Origin: Echria macrotheca
Lineage: Eukaryota > Ascomycota > Sordariomycetes > Sordariales > Schizotheciaceae
DNA: 64,000 nucleotides
NCBI GenBank assembly: GCA_030411725.1
Contig: MU839842.1
Coordinates: 806,001 to 870,000 of the forward strand
Direction of reading: 5' to 3'
Numbering within the stretch: the stretch's first letter is position 1; the number at the start of each line of letters is the position of its first letter. The notes beneath the pieces were generated by a model. It made no database searches. It was not told the DNA's origin and was given only the letters and a program-made list of their open reading frames with translations. The translations under genes were made by a program, and so were the position numbers. Shown here one piece after another: positions 46,965 through 57,684 of the stretch.

Positions 46965-47272
46965 CAACAATTTCGCGTCCCGATCTGGTGAGCGCACGGC
47001 AGCCTGAGGATAACGCCACACAACTCTGCCCCTTGGAGAAGACGAAAGAACGGTAGAGGCACCTAAGCATACCAACTGAGAACATCAATATCGTAAGGCC
47101 TAGGTCTAGCCCTCATTTGATGACCGTCTACAACATGAAGCTACCGTTACATGGGTTTTATTTTGACATTGTCCAAATCATCTGATCGGCGCCCTGTCCT
47201 GCCATATACTTGCAGAAGTACCGAGCTAAGAATAATTCAGGATCGGAGCTCAGGACGCAGTCGGTAGATCCC
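46965..47272. other. Intergenic region between two minus-strand relics
   Basis: No coding signal recognised. Confidence 0.5.
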
Positions 47273-47512
47273 TCAGATCTCTCGCCAAGACCTGAGGCTC
47301 TGGTGAAACCGAGGCGGGACAACCAGGATCTGCCGAGCCCCTGAGACGTCGTTTCGGGAGCCCGCCAGCGCTATTTCACTGTCTGACCTCCTCGTGTTCC
47401 TGGCTTGGGTCGTATTTGCGCTGGGATGGAGCTTCACGATGAATTGGACCGTTCTATCGCGATAAAACCATGATCTCCATGTTTCGTTGCCGTTGATCAG
47501 CCCGTCGTTCAT
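47273..47512 (-). pseudogene. Possible protein fragment, minus strand
   Basis: A 79-residue frame with protein-like composition: WRSWFYRDRTVQFIVKLHP, ARNTRRSDSEIALAGSRND and ARQILVVPPRFHQ. It begins with ATG 87 bp from the start codon of the divergent secreted-protein gene, which leaves little room for its own promoter. It may be a fragment of the same decayed gene as the nearby STAND relic. I cannot assign a family; it may be accidental. Confidence 0.3.
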
Positions 47513-47599
47513 TTTTTCCCCATCTTCAACAGCGGGCTGTAATCATTTTTTTGTCCCATTTTCCGACTATTCCGGTCTTTTCTTCCCACAACAAACAAG

Positions 47600-48209
47600 A
47601 TGAAATCACTTTTTCTTCTATTCGCCGGCTTGGGCATCACACTCGGTGGTAAGTGTCCTCGTCCCTCTCCGAACCAAGCTAATAACAGAGCCAGCACCCC
47701 TATCACAACGCCAAAATGCCTGCTTCATCATCGGAAACGAAGTTCTCCCAGCCGAGACAGCCGCCATCGTCGCCCAAATACAAAGTCGCATCACCTGCGA
47801 CAACGCGCGGAAGACCATCTCGGGCGTCCCCGACGTGTCCTCAGGCGGCGTGTCCTTCTCATCCATCAACTTCGCCGCGTCGTCGCAGTCGCCGCTCGAA
47901 TTCGCGCTCAGCAAGTTTGCCACCGCAACACCACTCGCCTCGAGCGACCTCGCCACGTTTCAGCGCCAGCTCGATGTCTACCTCGCGACCGAGGCTGGGA
48001 TTCGGTCGGTTGGCGGGAATCTGGCTATTAAGGACCCCAAGTTCTTTTTGCAGTTCCAGGTTTCGCGCATCCAGACTGCGCAGGGGAATCCCCCGGCAGC
48101 TGCGGGTCAGCAGGTTGATCATCTGCTCGAAAAGGTGATCAAGAACGGTCCTAGGGAGAGCAAAGCGTCGTTGGACCAGGTAACGGCGCTGTCTAAAGTT
48201 TTGGCTTGA
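47600..48209 (+). CDS. Small secreted protein of unknown function
   Basis: Two exons (47600-47648, 47695-48209) with a 46-bp phase-1 intron (GTAAGT...GCCAG) give 187 residues; an acceptor six bases earlier (47688) would keep the frame and add two residues. The signal peptide MKSLFLLFAGLGITLG is followed by APLSQRQNACFIIGNEVLP, two cysteines (ACF and TCD), SGVPDVSSGGVSFSSINF, YLATEAGIRSVGG and QGNPPAAAGQQVDHL. I recognise this block order from a family of secreted fungal proteins without known function. A role in the apoplast or secretome is plausible but undefined. Confidence 0.8.
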
Positions 48210-49267
48210 AGGTGTGCATGAGAAGGAGTAGACCTAATACTGGGCGAAAAGCCTCTTATAAACGACCGACGACATCTCGTAAGCCGCAATCGTTCATGTT
48301 CACTGGTGCTATTGCCTCGCAGTCCACATTGGCCGCTGTAGTATTCTCCTCTAGCTTATTTCTCGCTTGATGCTGATTTTATGGAGTTGAAGGACGATGG
48401 TGGAAAGAACGGAGTTGACGAAGAAAGGGGACATGGAAGCGCAGGTACAAATGCCTGGAGAGGACGATGGCTGTTATTGCGGTAGCCCTACGATAGGTAT
48501 GAGGACGAACGCGAAGCTACCTAGGTAAGGTAGGTATAGGTGCGTTTCACGAGTCCAGTTTCATTACCCGCCAACGGAAATAGGTATTCAGCTTATGTGC
48601 GGAATGGAAAGATGCTACTAAATATCGCGGGCGGAGGCAGCAGGTTTGCCGGCGTGCTAAAGACTACAGTTGAGGCAAGGATAATCCTGTCGTCAGACAG
48701 TTATTACGTTATCAACTTGGCTCTTGGACCTGAGAAAAAAAACTGATAGGATAAGAATTGTTCCGACACGTGATCTGGCTGACAGAAGGAATCCAGGAAG
48801 CGCCGCCGGAGCGTTAGCGCAGGGCCGCGCTGAGTCGCCGAACGAAGCGACGGCAGCGCCTGGTAAATCACCCTGCTATCTAAGAGTCCCCAAGCAGTCC
48901 CAGGAAACCCGACACCGGGGCTCAAGAGGGCGTGCAGAGAAGAGCCGGGTTTTATTGCGGAACTCCTCAGGCCCAAAACTTTAGCACAAGGCCAAGAACG
49001 GGTCTAAATTCTGCCGTCTTAGAGTAAGCGCCAGCAGCGGCAGCCGCGGGACGCTGAGACAAAACCATAGGCGCCGAAAGGGGCTTAGGCCGCACTTCCA
49101 TTGGGCATCAAGGCTGGAAAGTCGGACAGGGGTCAACGACCTCAATCTCATCTCCGTCTCCGCCGTGATGCGGCTGCATTAAACTCCTCCTCCACACATC
49201 GGTTCTATGTACAGTTCTGGATTCAACCTCTACGCAGCAACCCGCTGCGCAGTTTCCAGCCACGGCT
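48210..49267. other. Intergenic region with a GC-rich block
   Basis: Contains TACCTAGGTA at 48518-48527 and an unusual GC-rich block (48780-49100) with several short hairpins such as GTCGC...GCGAC at about 48834. No tRNA, rRNA or coding match could be made. Confidence 0.5.
48518..48527. repeat. TACCTAGGTA palindrome
   Basis: Second perfect copy of the palindrome seen at 13531; followed by AGGTAGGTA-like sequence. Confidence 0.8.
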
Positions 49268-50701
49268 ATGACTCGCGTTTATCGCTTCTCCCTCCTCATC
49301 TTCGCCAGCGCCTGCCTTGGCTCCTCCTTCAACCCGGAATGCCCGCTCCCTCCTCCGGGCACCACCTATGTCTCCGGACCCAACATCCGGAGCACCACCG
49401 GCATCCTGTGGAACTGCGTGTCCATCATGATTCTCTGCACCTGGTCGATTCAGCATCTGAACGTCCCGAGCATCCGACCCGAAAAGAAAGGGTTCATCCC
49501 GTCCATGTGGCGGACCGTTCAGAAGACTGGCATCAAGATCAAGTGGATGGTTATCACTATTCTCGTCCCCGAGTATATTCTCTCCAAATCGCTAGGAGGC
49601 TGGGTTGCTACGCGCGACGCCTTAGACATGCTCTACGGAGAGCCGGGGTTAGAGAACCCCTGGGAAACCCTCCATATTCGACTAGCCAACCTGGGGTACT
49701 TTGTCCTGGACATGGGTGAGACGTGGCCCGCCACGGCCGCTGCGTTTGACGATAATGTGTGGAAATATGGGTCCAAGTCGTCCCAGATCAACAAGCGTCG
49801 CTTCCAACATCGATATTGGGCCCTAGATGCCCACCAGTGGATGAGAGCCAACAGAAAGGGACTTACCAACCTCCCTGATATTCCTAAGCAGTATCTAGAA
49901 GGCCTGGACCGCAGCGGCGGTCTGGTGAAGGCACTTGCCCTGATCCAGGTCACGTATCTGGTTGCCAGCCTCATCACGCGCAAGGTTCGAGGGTTGCCAT
50001 CCACGCAGTTGGAGATCTCCACGCTGGCCATCGCGGTTACGAGCTTCATCACCTACATCCTCTGCTGGGAGGTTCCCCAGGGTGTTGAGACCATCCATAT
50101 CGTTCCCGCACAATCAGTTACGCAGCCCCAAGAGATTTGGAGTGCATCGTTGGAAGATATTGGGAGCAATGGGCCACTATATCTCTGGCACGGTCGCCGG
50201 CAATATGGCTCGATAGATCTATCACTCGGCCCCCTCCCGATCCCCAACGACGGCGTCAATGGCATTCAGCATAGCGAGATACAAACAATCACAAGGTTCG
50301 CCCCCGACGATGGCGCTTATGGAGTCGAGGGGTCAATCTTTTGCCTCGCTGCTATCTTCGGCGGAACTCTTTTTGGCGGTCTGCACTGTCTTGCGTGGAA
50401 CTTTGAGTTCCCAACAGAAGCTGAGCGAACGGCCTGGCGCGTGTGCTCGGCTCTCATCACAGCGCTGCCCGTAGCGGCTATCCTCCCCATGATCATCTGG
50501 ACCAAGCTGAATCCCTGGCTTGGAGAGCCAAAACACCCTCGAGCGAGGAAGGTGTTGGGGCCATCGATTATTATACTCTTCATCGTTCCTTATGTCATTG
50601 CAAGACTCTTTATCATAGCCGAAATGATTCGGTCGTTGTTCCATTTGCCACAAGAGGCATATGTAGATACCTGGGCTGGTGCTTTTCCGCATTGGAATTA
50701 A
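49268..50701 (+). CDS. Multi-pass membrane protein of unknown function
   Basis: Single exon, 477 residues. Signal-like hydrophobic start (RFSLLIFASACLGSS) followed by NIRSTTGILWNCVSIMILCTW, a pattern I know from a large family of uncharacterised Pezizomycotina membrane proteins. Further hydrophobic segments lie near 95-110, 230-245 (LIQVTYLVASLI), 255-272 (TLAIAVTSFITYILCW), 355-380, 395-415 and 430-455, so six to eight helices are expected. No transport or enzyme signature is recognised. It lies between the small secreted protein and the second HET gene. Confidence 0.82.
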   Translation: MTRVYRFSLLIFASACLGSSFNPECPLPPPGTTYVSGPNIRSTTGILWNCVSIMILCTWSIQHLNVPSIRPEKKGFIPSMWRTVQKTGIKIKWMVITILVPEYILSKSLGGWVATRDALDMLYGEPGLENPWETLHIRLANLGYFVLDMGETWPATAAAFDDNVWKYGSKSSQINKRRFQHRYWALDAHQWMRANRKGLTNLPDIPKQYLEGLDRSGGLVKALALIQVTYLVASLITRKVRGLPSTQLEISTLAIAVTSFITYILCWEVPQGVETIHIVPAQSVTQPQEIWSASLEDIGSNGPLYLWHGRRQYGSIDLSLGPLPIPNDGVNGIQHSEIQTITRFAPDDGAYGVEGSIFCLAAIFGGTLFGGLHCLAWNFEFPTEAERTAWRVCSALITALPVAAILPMIIWTKLNPWLGEPKHPRARKVLGPSIIILFIVPYVIARLFIIAEMIRSLFHLPQEAYVDTWAGAFPHWN

Positions 50702-51266
50702 CAACCAGTGTCGGCAACATCCCGTACCATGATGGGAGATAAATATCTGCTGATGGTAAAGAAAACAAATTTGGTGTGGACACCCTACCTAATTACTGGA
50801 AATAAAGCATGTGAATATGGACGTCTATGTTTTTTGACGCCTTTTTTTCGCGCTCCACTGGCTTCCTATTCCGGGACTCGGACATCCTTGCCATGAGACC
50901 AACGGCGTATCGTTTGCTATACTTCCGTGGGTTGGACATATCCCCCTTGGGTGGAGCTCTTGCTGGGTGACTCCAGGCCCGGCGGAGTATCGCCAACAGA
51001 ATGAGAAGGTGTCCACGACAAAACACGAAAATTTAAAGATCGACTCGCGTTTAGGACTTTTTGCCACAAAGAAAAGGCACATTCTAATTTTGATGTAGTC
51101 TTGAAATTTCACGATAGGCCTCTCAACATCTCTCATTGTACAAGCCGGGCCATGTGTGTGGAGAATTTAAAATTCAGGGTTAGTCCTGGTAAGCTGTAGT
51201 GCCGAAAGGTTGCATTGCGCCGCGGCTGTCGTCCCAATCAACGTCCCCAATCTCACCCTTCCCACT
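50702..51266. other. Intergenic region upstream of the second HET gene
   Basis: AT-richer sequence without recognisable gene; likely the HET promoter. Confidence 0.55.
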
Positions 51267-53405
51267 ATGGAGGGGCTGGGGTTCAACTCAACAATGCTTC
51301 AGCTTTCCAACTACTTTCGAGTTTTGAATCACCTTGGAATCACACACATGTCAGGCCGTCACCTCTGTGCCCGGTTGCTCTCTGTGGCTACCGGCGCTAT
51401 CGTCTTTCGTCCGAAACGGCCGAGCAGTATTTTTCTCCCCAAATCCCAAAGGAGAGTGCATACCGTCGTCAGCCAGGAGGACGGCGACGAGTTCCGATAC
51501 GTACGTCTACGGCCGAACGCCCAAAAGCTCGAAACGTTCCGCTTGGTTGAACTTCTCCCCGGAAGACCAGGCGATGCGATCCGCTGCCGGCTGCAAGAGG
51601 TGTCCACGGACACGCCCACCGCCTACGAGGCCGTCTCGTACTGCTGGGGCGCGACGCAGAACAAGACGACGATCGAATGCAATAGCAAGCGGCTTAGGAT
51701 TCCGTCCAGTCTCGCGGCTGCGCTCGGCGGACTGAGGCTCCGAGATCGTCCGCGCCATCTCTGGGCCGACGCCATCTGTATCGACCAGTCTGATCCCCTC
51801 GACAAGGCGATACAGGTGCCACGCATGCGATCCATCTACTCGGGGTCACAGCGCACCATTGTATGGCTGGGCAGCGTTTCTGATAGCGGTGCGCCGCCCA
51901 TATCGTTGGCGGTGAAGGCATGTGTATATCTCGCCGTTCCCACCTTGGGACTGGCCGAGCGCAAGGGGGCGCCGACAGTCAGAGTTGTTGACAGCAGGAC
52001 GGGCGAGGTGCGGAAAAGGCGCGTGTACTCGGGCGGCTTCTACCTGTCTCTGGCGATGATGCTAGGCCATGAGTGGTTCCGGCGGGCTTGGGTGGTGCAG
52101 GAGGTGGCCGTATCCCGACGCGTAACCATCCTCTTTGACCACCTCGAGTACGAGTGGGACGGAGTGGTGGCGGCACTCGAGTTCATGTCCGGGCTAAAGT
52201 TCCCACTTGCCTTCCTGCCTTCGCCGCAGCATCTAGCTGCCATTGACCGTGAGCGCAATCTCTTCGCCAGTCTTTCCAGCAGCCTGCCGGGCGTCCTACT
52301 TCGCCACCAGCGATGCCGTGCTACCGACCAGCGAGACAAAATCTTTGCGTTTGCCGGCCTCGCAAATCCCACCTCCACAGCCAAGTACGTGCGAGTCACG
52401 TACACTGATGCGCCCGCTGTGGTATTCCGCGAGCTCGCGACCAATGTCATCACAAGCGACAAGAGTCTCGACATTCTGAGTAGACTACCTACAAAAGAGA
52501 CGAAAACAGCAATCTCGCTGCCCTCGTGGGTTCCGAACTGGACGAGTGAGCCCGACCTAGACCGGAGCTATGCTTGGAGCTTTGGACCTGTGACGCTCGC
52601 CGGGATCGAAACTCGCGATGGCCCCGACAAACCTTGTCGCTTCGCAGCCACCCGGCAGAGCCGGTATGAGCAGCCCAATATCTTGGACGACACTCTAACC
52701 GTGCCAGGCCATTCACTTGGCACTGTGGCCTACGCGGGTCCCAGCTTCCCCGGCGTTTGTTTGCCCAGTCAAGTTAGCCGTTTCCGCGACATCCTCAAGG
52801 GCTGGAAGCAGTGCCTTCGCTCTGTGCTGGAGGCGCGAGATGTTCTGTTGGAATGGGAAAAGGCCATCGTCCCCGGGACGGGTGCTTCTCCTCCAGCGAC
52901 ACCAGAGGAGACGCCTTTGTACCCTCCGACGGGCGAGACAATGGACATTGTATTCTGGCAGACGATATGCGCCCAGACCTACATGGAGTCGCCGGCACTG
53001 CAGAAAGCAGCAAGGATCTGGGAGCGGTTGATGCGCAGCCGCGTCAACAGCGTCTTCCTCACAGGCGTGCTGCGGTCTTTTGACGCCATGGGCGCCTTCT
53101 ACGCCACCCTCGTCTTCGTTGCTGTCTTGCTCAAGAATGACCCGCTCATCGAACACCGGTTGCAGGGCTGGTATGTGTTGAACCGGAGGATGGTGAAGTT
53201 GCAGGATGGGAGCGTCGGCCTGGTGGACCGCGCAGTACAGGTGGGAGACGAAATCTTTTTGCTGCAGGGCTCGAATGTGCCGCTCGTTCTCCAGAAACGC
53301 GAAAACGGCGACACGTGGAGGCTTGTTGGCGATGCTTATCTTCATGGCTTCATGGATGGGGAGGCATGGGATGAGAACAAGTGCCGGCCAATTCGAATTA
53401 CTTGA
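51267..53405 (+). CDS. HET-domain protein (second copy)
   Basis: Single exon, 712 residues from the first in-frame ATG. The HET domain begins at about 80 (FRYVRLRPNAQ) with YEAVSYCWG (120-128), LWADAICIDQSD (165-176), YSGSQRTIVWLG (191-202) and, later, EWFRRAWVVQEVAV and DQRDKIFAFAGLA. The last 300 residues end in the LQDGSVGLVDRAVQVGDEIFLLQG-like segment common at the C-terminus of this HET subclass. It belongs to a different subclass from the HET gene at 41102-43210, judged by its CWG...CIDQ spacing and C-terminus. Role in incompatibility is known for the family only. A later Met could be the true start. Confidence 0.9.
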   Translation: MEGLGFNSTMLQLSNYFRVLNHLGITHMSGRHLCARLLSVATGAIVFRPKRPSSIFLPKSQRRVHTVVSQEDGDEFRYVRLRPNAQKLETFRLVELLPGRPGDAIRCRLQEVSTDTPTAYEAVSYCWGATQNKTTIECNSKRLRIPSSLAAALGGLRLRDRPRHLWADAICIDQSDPLDKAIQVPRMRSIYSGSQRTIVWLGSVSDSGAPPISLAVKACVYLAVPTLGLAERKGAPTVRVVDSRTGEVRKRRVYSGGFYLSLAMMLGHEWFRRAWVVQEVAVSRRVTILFDHLEYEWDGVVAALEFMSGLKFPLAFLPSPQHLAAIDRERNLFASLSSSLPGVLLRHQRCRATDQRDKIFAFAGLANPTSTAKYVRVTYTDAPAVVFRELATNVITSDKSLDILSRLPTKETKTAISLPSWVPNWTSEPDLDRSYAWSFGPVTLAGIETRDGPDKPCRFAATRQSRYEQPNILDDTLTVPGHSLGTVAYAGPSFPGVCLPSQVSRFRDILKGWKQCLRSVLEARDVLLEWEKAIVPGTGASPPATPEETPLYPPTGETMDIVFWQTICAQTYMESPALQKAARIWERLMRSRVNSVFLTGVLRSFDAMGAFYATLVFVAVLLKNDPLIEHRLQGWYVLNRRMVKLQDGSVGLVDRAVQVGDEIFLLQGSNVPLVLQKRENGDTWRLVGDAYLHGFMDGEAWDENKCRPIRIT

Positions 53406-53532
53406 GAAAGAGCACTGGCAGAGTTCGATAATGCCCGGCGGTGGTTCCATCCAGTCACAGACGAACTTCACGGTTTTTGGCCTGCCTTGGCCGAGAAACC
53501 ACAAAGATCATACTAACAGTCTCGGACATTAA

Positions 53533-53546
53533 CATACCTAGGTATG
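53533..53546. repeat. 14-bp palindrome containing TACCTAGGTA
   Basis: CATACCTAGGTATG is perfectly palindromic and lies in the 158-bp space between two convergent genes. Confidence 0.85.
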
Positions 53547-53563
53547 CTGTAAGTCTAGTTCTA

Positions 53564-54739
53564 TCAAAACACGGCTGAAAACTTCTTCCACGTCTGACGC
53601 TCACATTGCAGGTAGGCACTCAAGCCGGTCATCCCATCCGACCCGCTATGGAACGTCGCGCCAGAGTACAGCACAAACGCCGGCACAGCCAGAAAGATAC
53701 CCGCAAACGCGCCCATGCCAATATCCAGGATATACCCAGCCCAGTGCGTCTTCCCGGCCCCCTTCCTCCCGCCATCCCGCATCGGAAGGATCGCAAAACT
53801 GGCCGCCATCCAGATGAGCGAAAACACGACATACACCGCCGCAATAATTGGCGTCGGCGGCCCCGTCGAGACGCCTGCGAACGGCCCATCCTCATCCGGC
53901 CTGCTCACGTCCAACAGCCCCGTAACCAACAAGAACGCACACAGCCCGCCCTGGAGGAGACAGCTCGTCGCCAAGACCACGTTACACGCCCACCGCCCGA
54001 AGCGCAGCGAGTCGGCATAGCGCACGCGACAGTCGACGCACAGCGGCAGCGCCGTCACGGCGACGGTCAGCCCCTTGACGATCTTGGCGGCGCCGACGCC
54101 GTGGCGGCTGGCGTTGGCCGCGACGAACAGGATCTGGGTTATCGGGGCGAAGATGGCCGTGTAGCCCAGGCTGAGCCAGCCGAGGAAGGTGACGTTGCGG
54201 TCGAGGTCGGCGCGGGGGGTGAGGATGGATGATTTTGGGTGCATGTACATTGGTGGCTGTTGCGGGATGGATTCCGGGTAGGGCTGCTCGATGCCCCGGA
54301 CCACGGCGGCGGACGGCCAGATGTTGGTGGCGAGTTGGCGGAAATGTGGTTTTGGGACCTTTGTCATGGGATGATGTCTGTGGCGCCAAATGCTGGAGGA
54401 TACTGGTTGCTGCATGCCATTTGCTTGGTAGGTGGTGTTGGTGGCGAGATGGGCGGACGAAGATTCTGGATCGGTGTTGTCGTCGCCGGCCGAGGCCATC
54501 GGGATGGCAGGATCAACGTAGTCCGGCGGCCGGCCCGGGCCCCAGCTGTCGGTCACGCTCCGGACTACCATGTACAGCCCGCCGACGAGCACCCGGAATA
54601 GTGCCATCCAGGCGATCCACCCCGTCATAAACGCGACCAGCCATCCGTTGGTGAGGCCGTTGATGACGGATCCGATAAAGGCTGAGAGGATGGCGCTGAA
54701 CGCGCTGGCCGCTGGCGATAACTCGCAACCGGACGACAT
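53564..54739 (-). CDS. Multi-pass membrane protein of unknown function
   Basis: Single exon, 391 residues. Hydrophobic segments near 25-55 (LTNGWLVAFMTGWIAWMALF), 190-210 (FLGWLSLGYTAIFAPITQILF), 225-240, 255-275, 295-320 (IIAAVYVVFSLIWMAASFAI) and 340-360 (IGMGAFAGIFLAVPAFVLY) suggest six or more helices. A Ser/Asp/Pro-rich loop lies between the first pair and the rest. No signature of a known transporter family is visible. It is convergent with the second HET gene, stops 158 bp apart. Confidence 0.78.
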   Translation of the reverse strand: MSSGCELSPAASAFSAILSAFIGSVINGLTNGWLVAFMTGWIAWMALFRVLVGGLYMVVRSVTDSWGPGRPPDYVDPAIPMASAGDDNTDPESSSAHLATNTTYQANGMQQPVSSSIWRHRHHPMTKVPKPHFRQLATNIWPSAAVVRGIEQPYPESIPQQPPMYMHPKSSILTPRADLDRNVTFLGWLSLGYTAIFAPITQILFVAANASRHGVGAAKIVKGLTVAVTALPLCVDCRVRYADSLRFGRWACNVVLATSCLLQGGLCAFLLVTGLLDVSRPDEDGPFAGVSTGPPTPIIAAVYVVFSLIWMAASFAILPMRDGGRKGAGKTHWAGYILDIGMGAFAGIFLAVPAFVLYSGATFHSGSDGMTGLSAYLQCERQTWKKFSAVF

Positions 54740-56172
54740 GTTGTTGTTGGTGAACTAGGAATGATGAGAACATGGGTTGAAACGTGAACGCGCCTGTTTT
54801 TATGAGATCTCACGCGTGACTGTGTGTACCGCAGTTGAAGATGAGCCGCAGGCTTGGCTCATGAAACCGGGCTGTGCATCCTCTGTGCCCCGATTGCAGC
54901 CCCTATTTCAGGCATCGCAGGCAGCGATTACAACTCTGTGGTACCGGGGCATTTCTTGGCAGCTTACGAAGGATCAACGTTACTTTCAACCTATAGGAGG
55001 CGTTACCCGTACTCTGCTGACTTTGTTCAGCTGTGAGTGTAGATGTTGGGGGACGCAATTCGCCACTATCCGGTCTACAACTGCTCGGCGCTATAAATGT
55101 GCAAATCAGCATGCCAGACGATTTTCTATCGGGTCAATATTCTCTGGCTCAACAGCAGCCGTTCGAGCATCTAGTGTATCTATTCTGAATTCCGTCAAAC
55201 ACCCGCACAAGGTAATTCCACTTCTTCCCCTGTAGCGGGCAAGTACCAAGGCGCCCGTAGGGTCGGGATTACCGTGAAAACCTCGTCCATCCTCGTTAGG
55301 AGCCACGCTGCCGCCACCTGAGGGCTTTCTCTGAACTAGAAAGACTGTCGAGGTGCTCCGTCGTCGACGACGATACGTCGTTACCCGTGCAGCGCAAGGC
55401 GCAGAGTCTTGCCAGTAGGTATGGTTGAAAATCTAGCCCCGCCTTCTCCCAAAAGACAGCGAATTCCATTCACTGTCTTCGGTGCGAGACGAGTCAGGGC
55501 CCCTGCAAAGTAGCGCGGGGTTTCCCGCGCATGTCCTTGCATATGTCCATGTCAGCACTTTCTTTCTCCGCGCGCCACATCACGACGGCGGCAGACAGTA
55601 TCGATCTGCATGACTCGATCCACTTGCGAATGTGGTTAGGAAGAACTGGGGGCTGTCACGTAAAGTGCATCGAATCTGCTCACCGCAAAACAGGGCCTGG
55701 ACAGCGCCACCGGGCCGGCGATGAGGTCCGAGCCCACTGCTGCCCTGGGGCTGAACAACAAGTGCCGATTCTCGTGTGGCCCTAAACCAAATCCCGATCG
55801 TTCGGCGCACACCATCGGCTCCCGGCCACTAAGAGGCGCTACCGGGTAAGGAACTTCAAGGCCCGAACCACCCACCGAGAGCGCCACCCATCACATTCTC
55901 AGGTCATTGGCGTTCTTGGAGCAACACCCCCGGCCCGGCGGCTTGAGGTGCTCTCCACCATCCACGAAATCCTTCCAGATGGAGTATTCGGGGTCTGCCT
56001 TCCCAGCACAGCGGTCTGTCTGTGCGCCGCCAACAACAGGGCCACGGAACATGCCGTTTGTATGCCCGCAGCTGGATTCCATGGATAATAACCCCTTCTC
56101 CCACTCATAAAGTATCCAATATGTTGCAGTAGAGGCGACTGCTTACCTATTCATGGAACACTTCGACACACC
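54740..56172. other. Intergenic region
   Basis: 1.4 kb between divergent membrane-protein genes. Frames at 54777-55235 and 55531-55785 give no recognisable protein. Likely both promoters. Confidence 0.55.
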
Positions 56173-57684
56173 ATGGAAGACAGAAGGCAGGTCGTTGTGG
56201 CCGTCACGGCGACCCTGCAGAGTCTCGCATGGCTCGCAGTTTTGGTAAGGCTTGGGGTTCGCTACATGCTCATAAAACGGCGGCTATGGTGGGATGATGG
56301 TGAGTTTTTGTCGTTCTCTGCGTGGGCTTTTTCGAGCCGACACACCAACTAACAGCACTACTAGTCCTCATCGCCATTGCCATGGTGCCCGTGACGGCGC
56401 ACGCCGCACTACAGATCACCAGTAATTTCTTCGTCACCCTCTTCCGTTGTCCCTGTTTCTCACACAGTGCTCAGCTACCAAGTACGGTCTCGGCCTACAC
56501 ATCCAGGACGCAAACCTAGCAGACCTTTCTACGATGGGCTATTTCCTGTGGTTGTCCGCCGTACGTCCCCCTTGCTCTCTCCGTGCCCCTTTCCCTCCCC
56601 CCACTAGCCTTGGTCAACAGCACGCTGAAATGCCACAGCCCCCGTTCAACCTCTCTCACATGTTCATCAAGCTGTCGTACCTGGCCTTTTACCTCTGCCT
56701 AATGCCTGGTCGACGGAGTCGTAACTTTGTGTATGCGGGAATGGCGTTTGTGATCGCCGTCGGCATCACCTTTACGGTACTATCCATATTTATGTGTACG
56801 CCAATTCAACGGGGCTGGGACAAGACGGTCGAGGGAACGTGTGTGGAGGAGCAGCCGTATCTCTTCTCCAACGCGGCCTTCAACATGGCAGCGGATGTCA
56901 TCGTCTTTGTGATGCCAATTCCGACGCTGTGGAGCTTGCAGCGTGAGTTTTCCTTTCCAAATACCTGCTGTGAGAGCTGAGAGGTTGATTTTCTGGCAGT
57001 TCCCCTGCGGCAAAGGATGATCTTGCTGGGCACATTCTCATGTGGATCGGTGTAAGTCAAGTCCTGTTCTCTGTTTATCATCTATCACACGTACTGACCA
57101 ACTGCTGTCCAGAATATTGGTAGCCAACATCGTCCGGCTCACCCACATCTACCGATTCGCTGTCCCCCCGACGCAGGGTAAGCAGCCCCTTAACAACCAA
57201 CCCACTACAGAACATACCACTGACCCACCTCCTCTCAGATCCAACATGGGACATCGTCGGCGTGATCATCTGGGCCGAGATCGAAGTCCAGCTCGCCGTT
57301 ATCCTCTCTTGCGCCGCAGCTTTCAAGACCCTCGCGCAACGTCTCTTCCCCGGCTTCATGGACGACTTGGCATTCGGCTCATCACGGCGCAAGACAACGA
57401 ACGTACCCGCCACCGGCGCGGGGACATACGTGCTACAGTCGCGCGACCGCACCGCTTTCCGCACCGTCACATGCATCGAGGCCGGCGGCAACACCTCTGT
57501 CACTACCAAGAAGTTACAAGGTGACGGCGATAGCGTGGACAGCCGGGAACACATCGTCGAGGGCGCCGCGCCCGCCGGAGGGTGGGCACGCATGGAAACA
57601 ACTATCAGCGTGCACTCGTCGAAGCGGGATAGTGCGGACGAAGGACCAGCGAAGAAAATGTCGGATCACTTGTTTATAGCTTAA
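56173..57684 (+). CDS. Rhodopsin-like seven-helix fungal membrane protein (SAT4 / PTH11-related type)
   Basis: Seven exons are inferred: 56173-56299, 56356-56421, 56475-56560, 56639-56942, 57000-57051, 57113-57177 and 57239-57684, summing to 381 residues. Conserved family blocks appear in order: VRLGVRYMLIKRRLWWDDALL, KYGLGLHI, the block FNLSHMFIKLSYLAFYL, a CTPIQRGWD loop with Cys, FNMAADVIVFVMPIPTLWSL, ANIVRLTHIY, and TWDIVGVIIWAEIEVQLAVI. The C-terminal 100 residues are hydrophilic with Thr/Ser/Gly. This large family is sometimes described as Pth11-like receptors. Most members are uncharacterised, and no CFEM domain is present here. Intron 2 (donor GTAATT) is the least certain junction. 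Confidence 0.85.
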
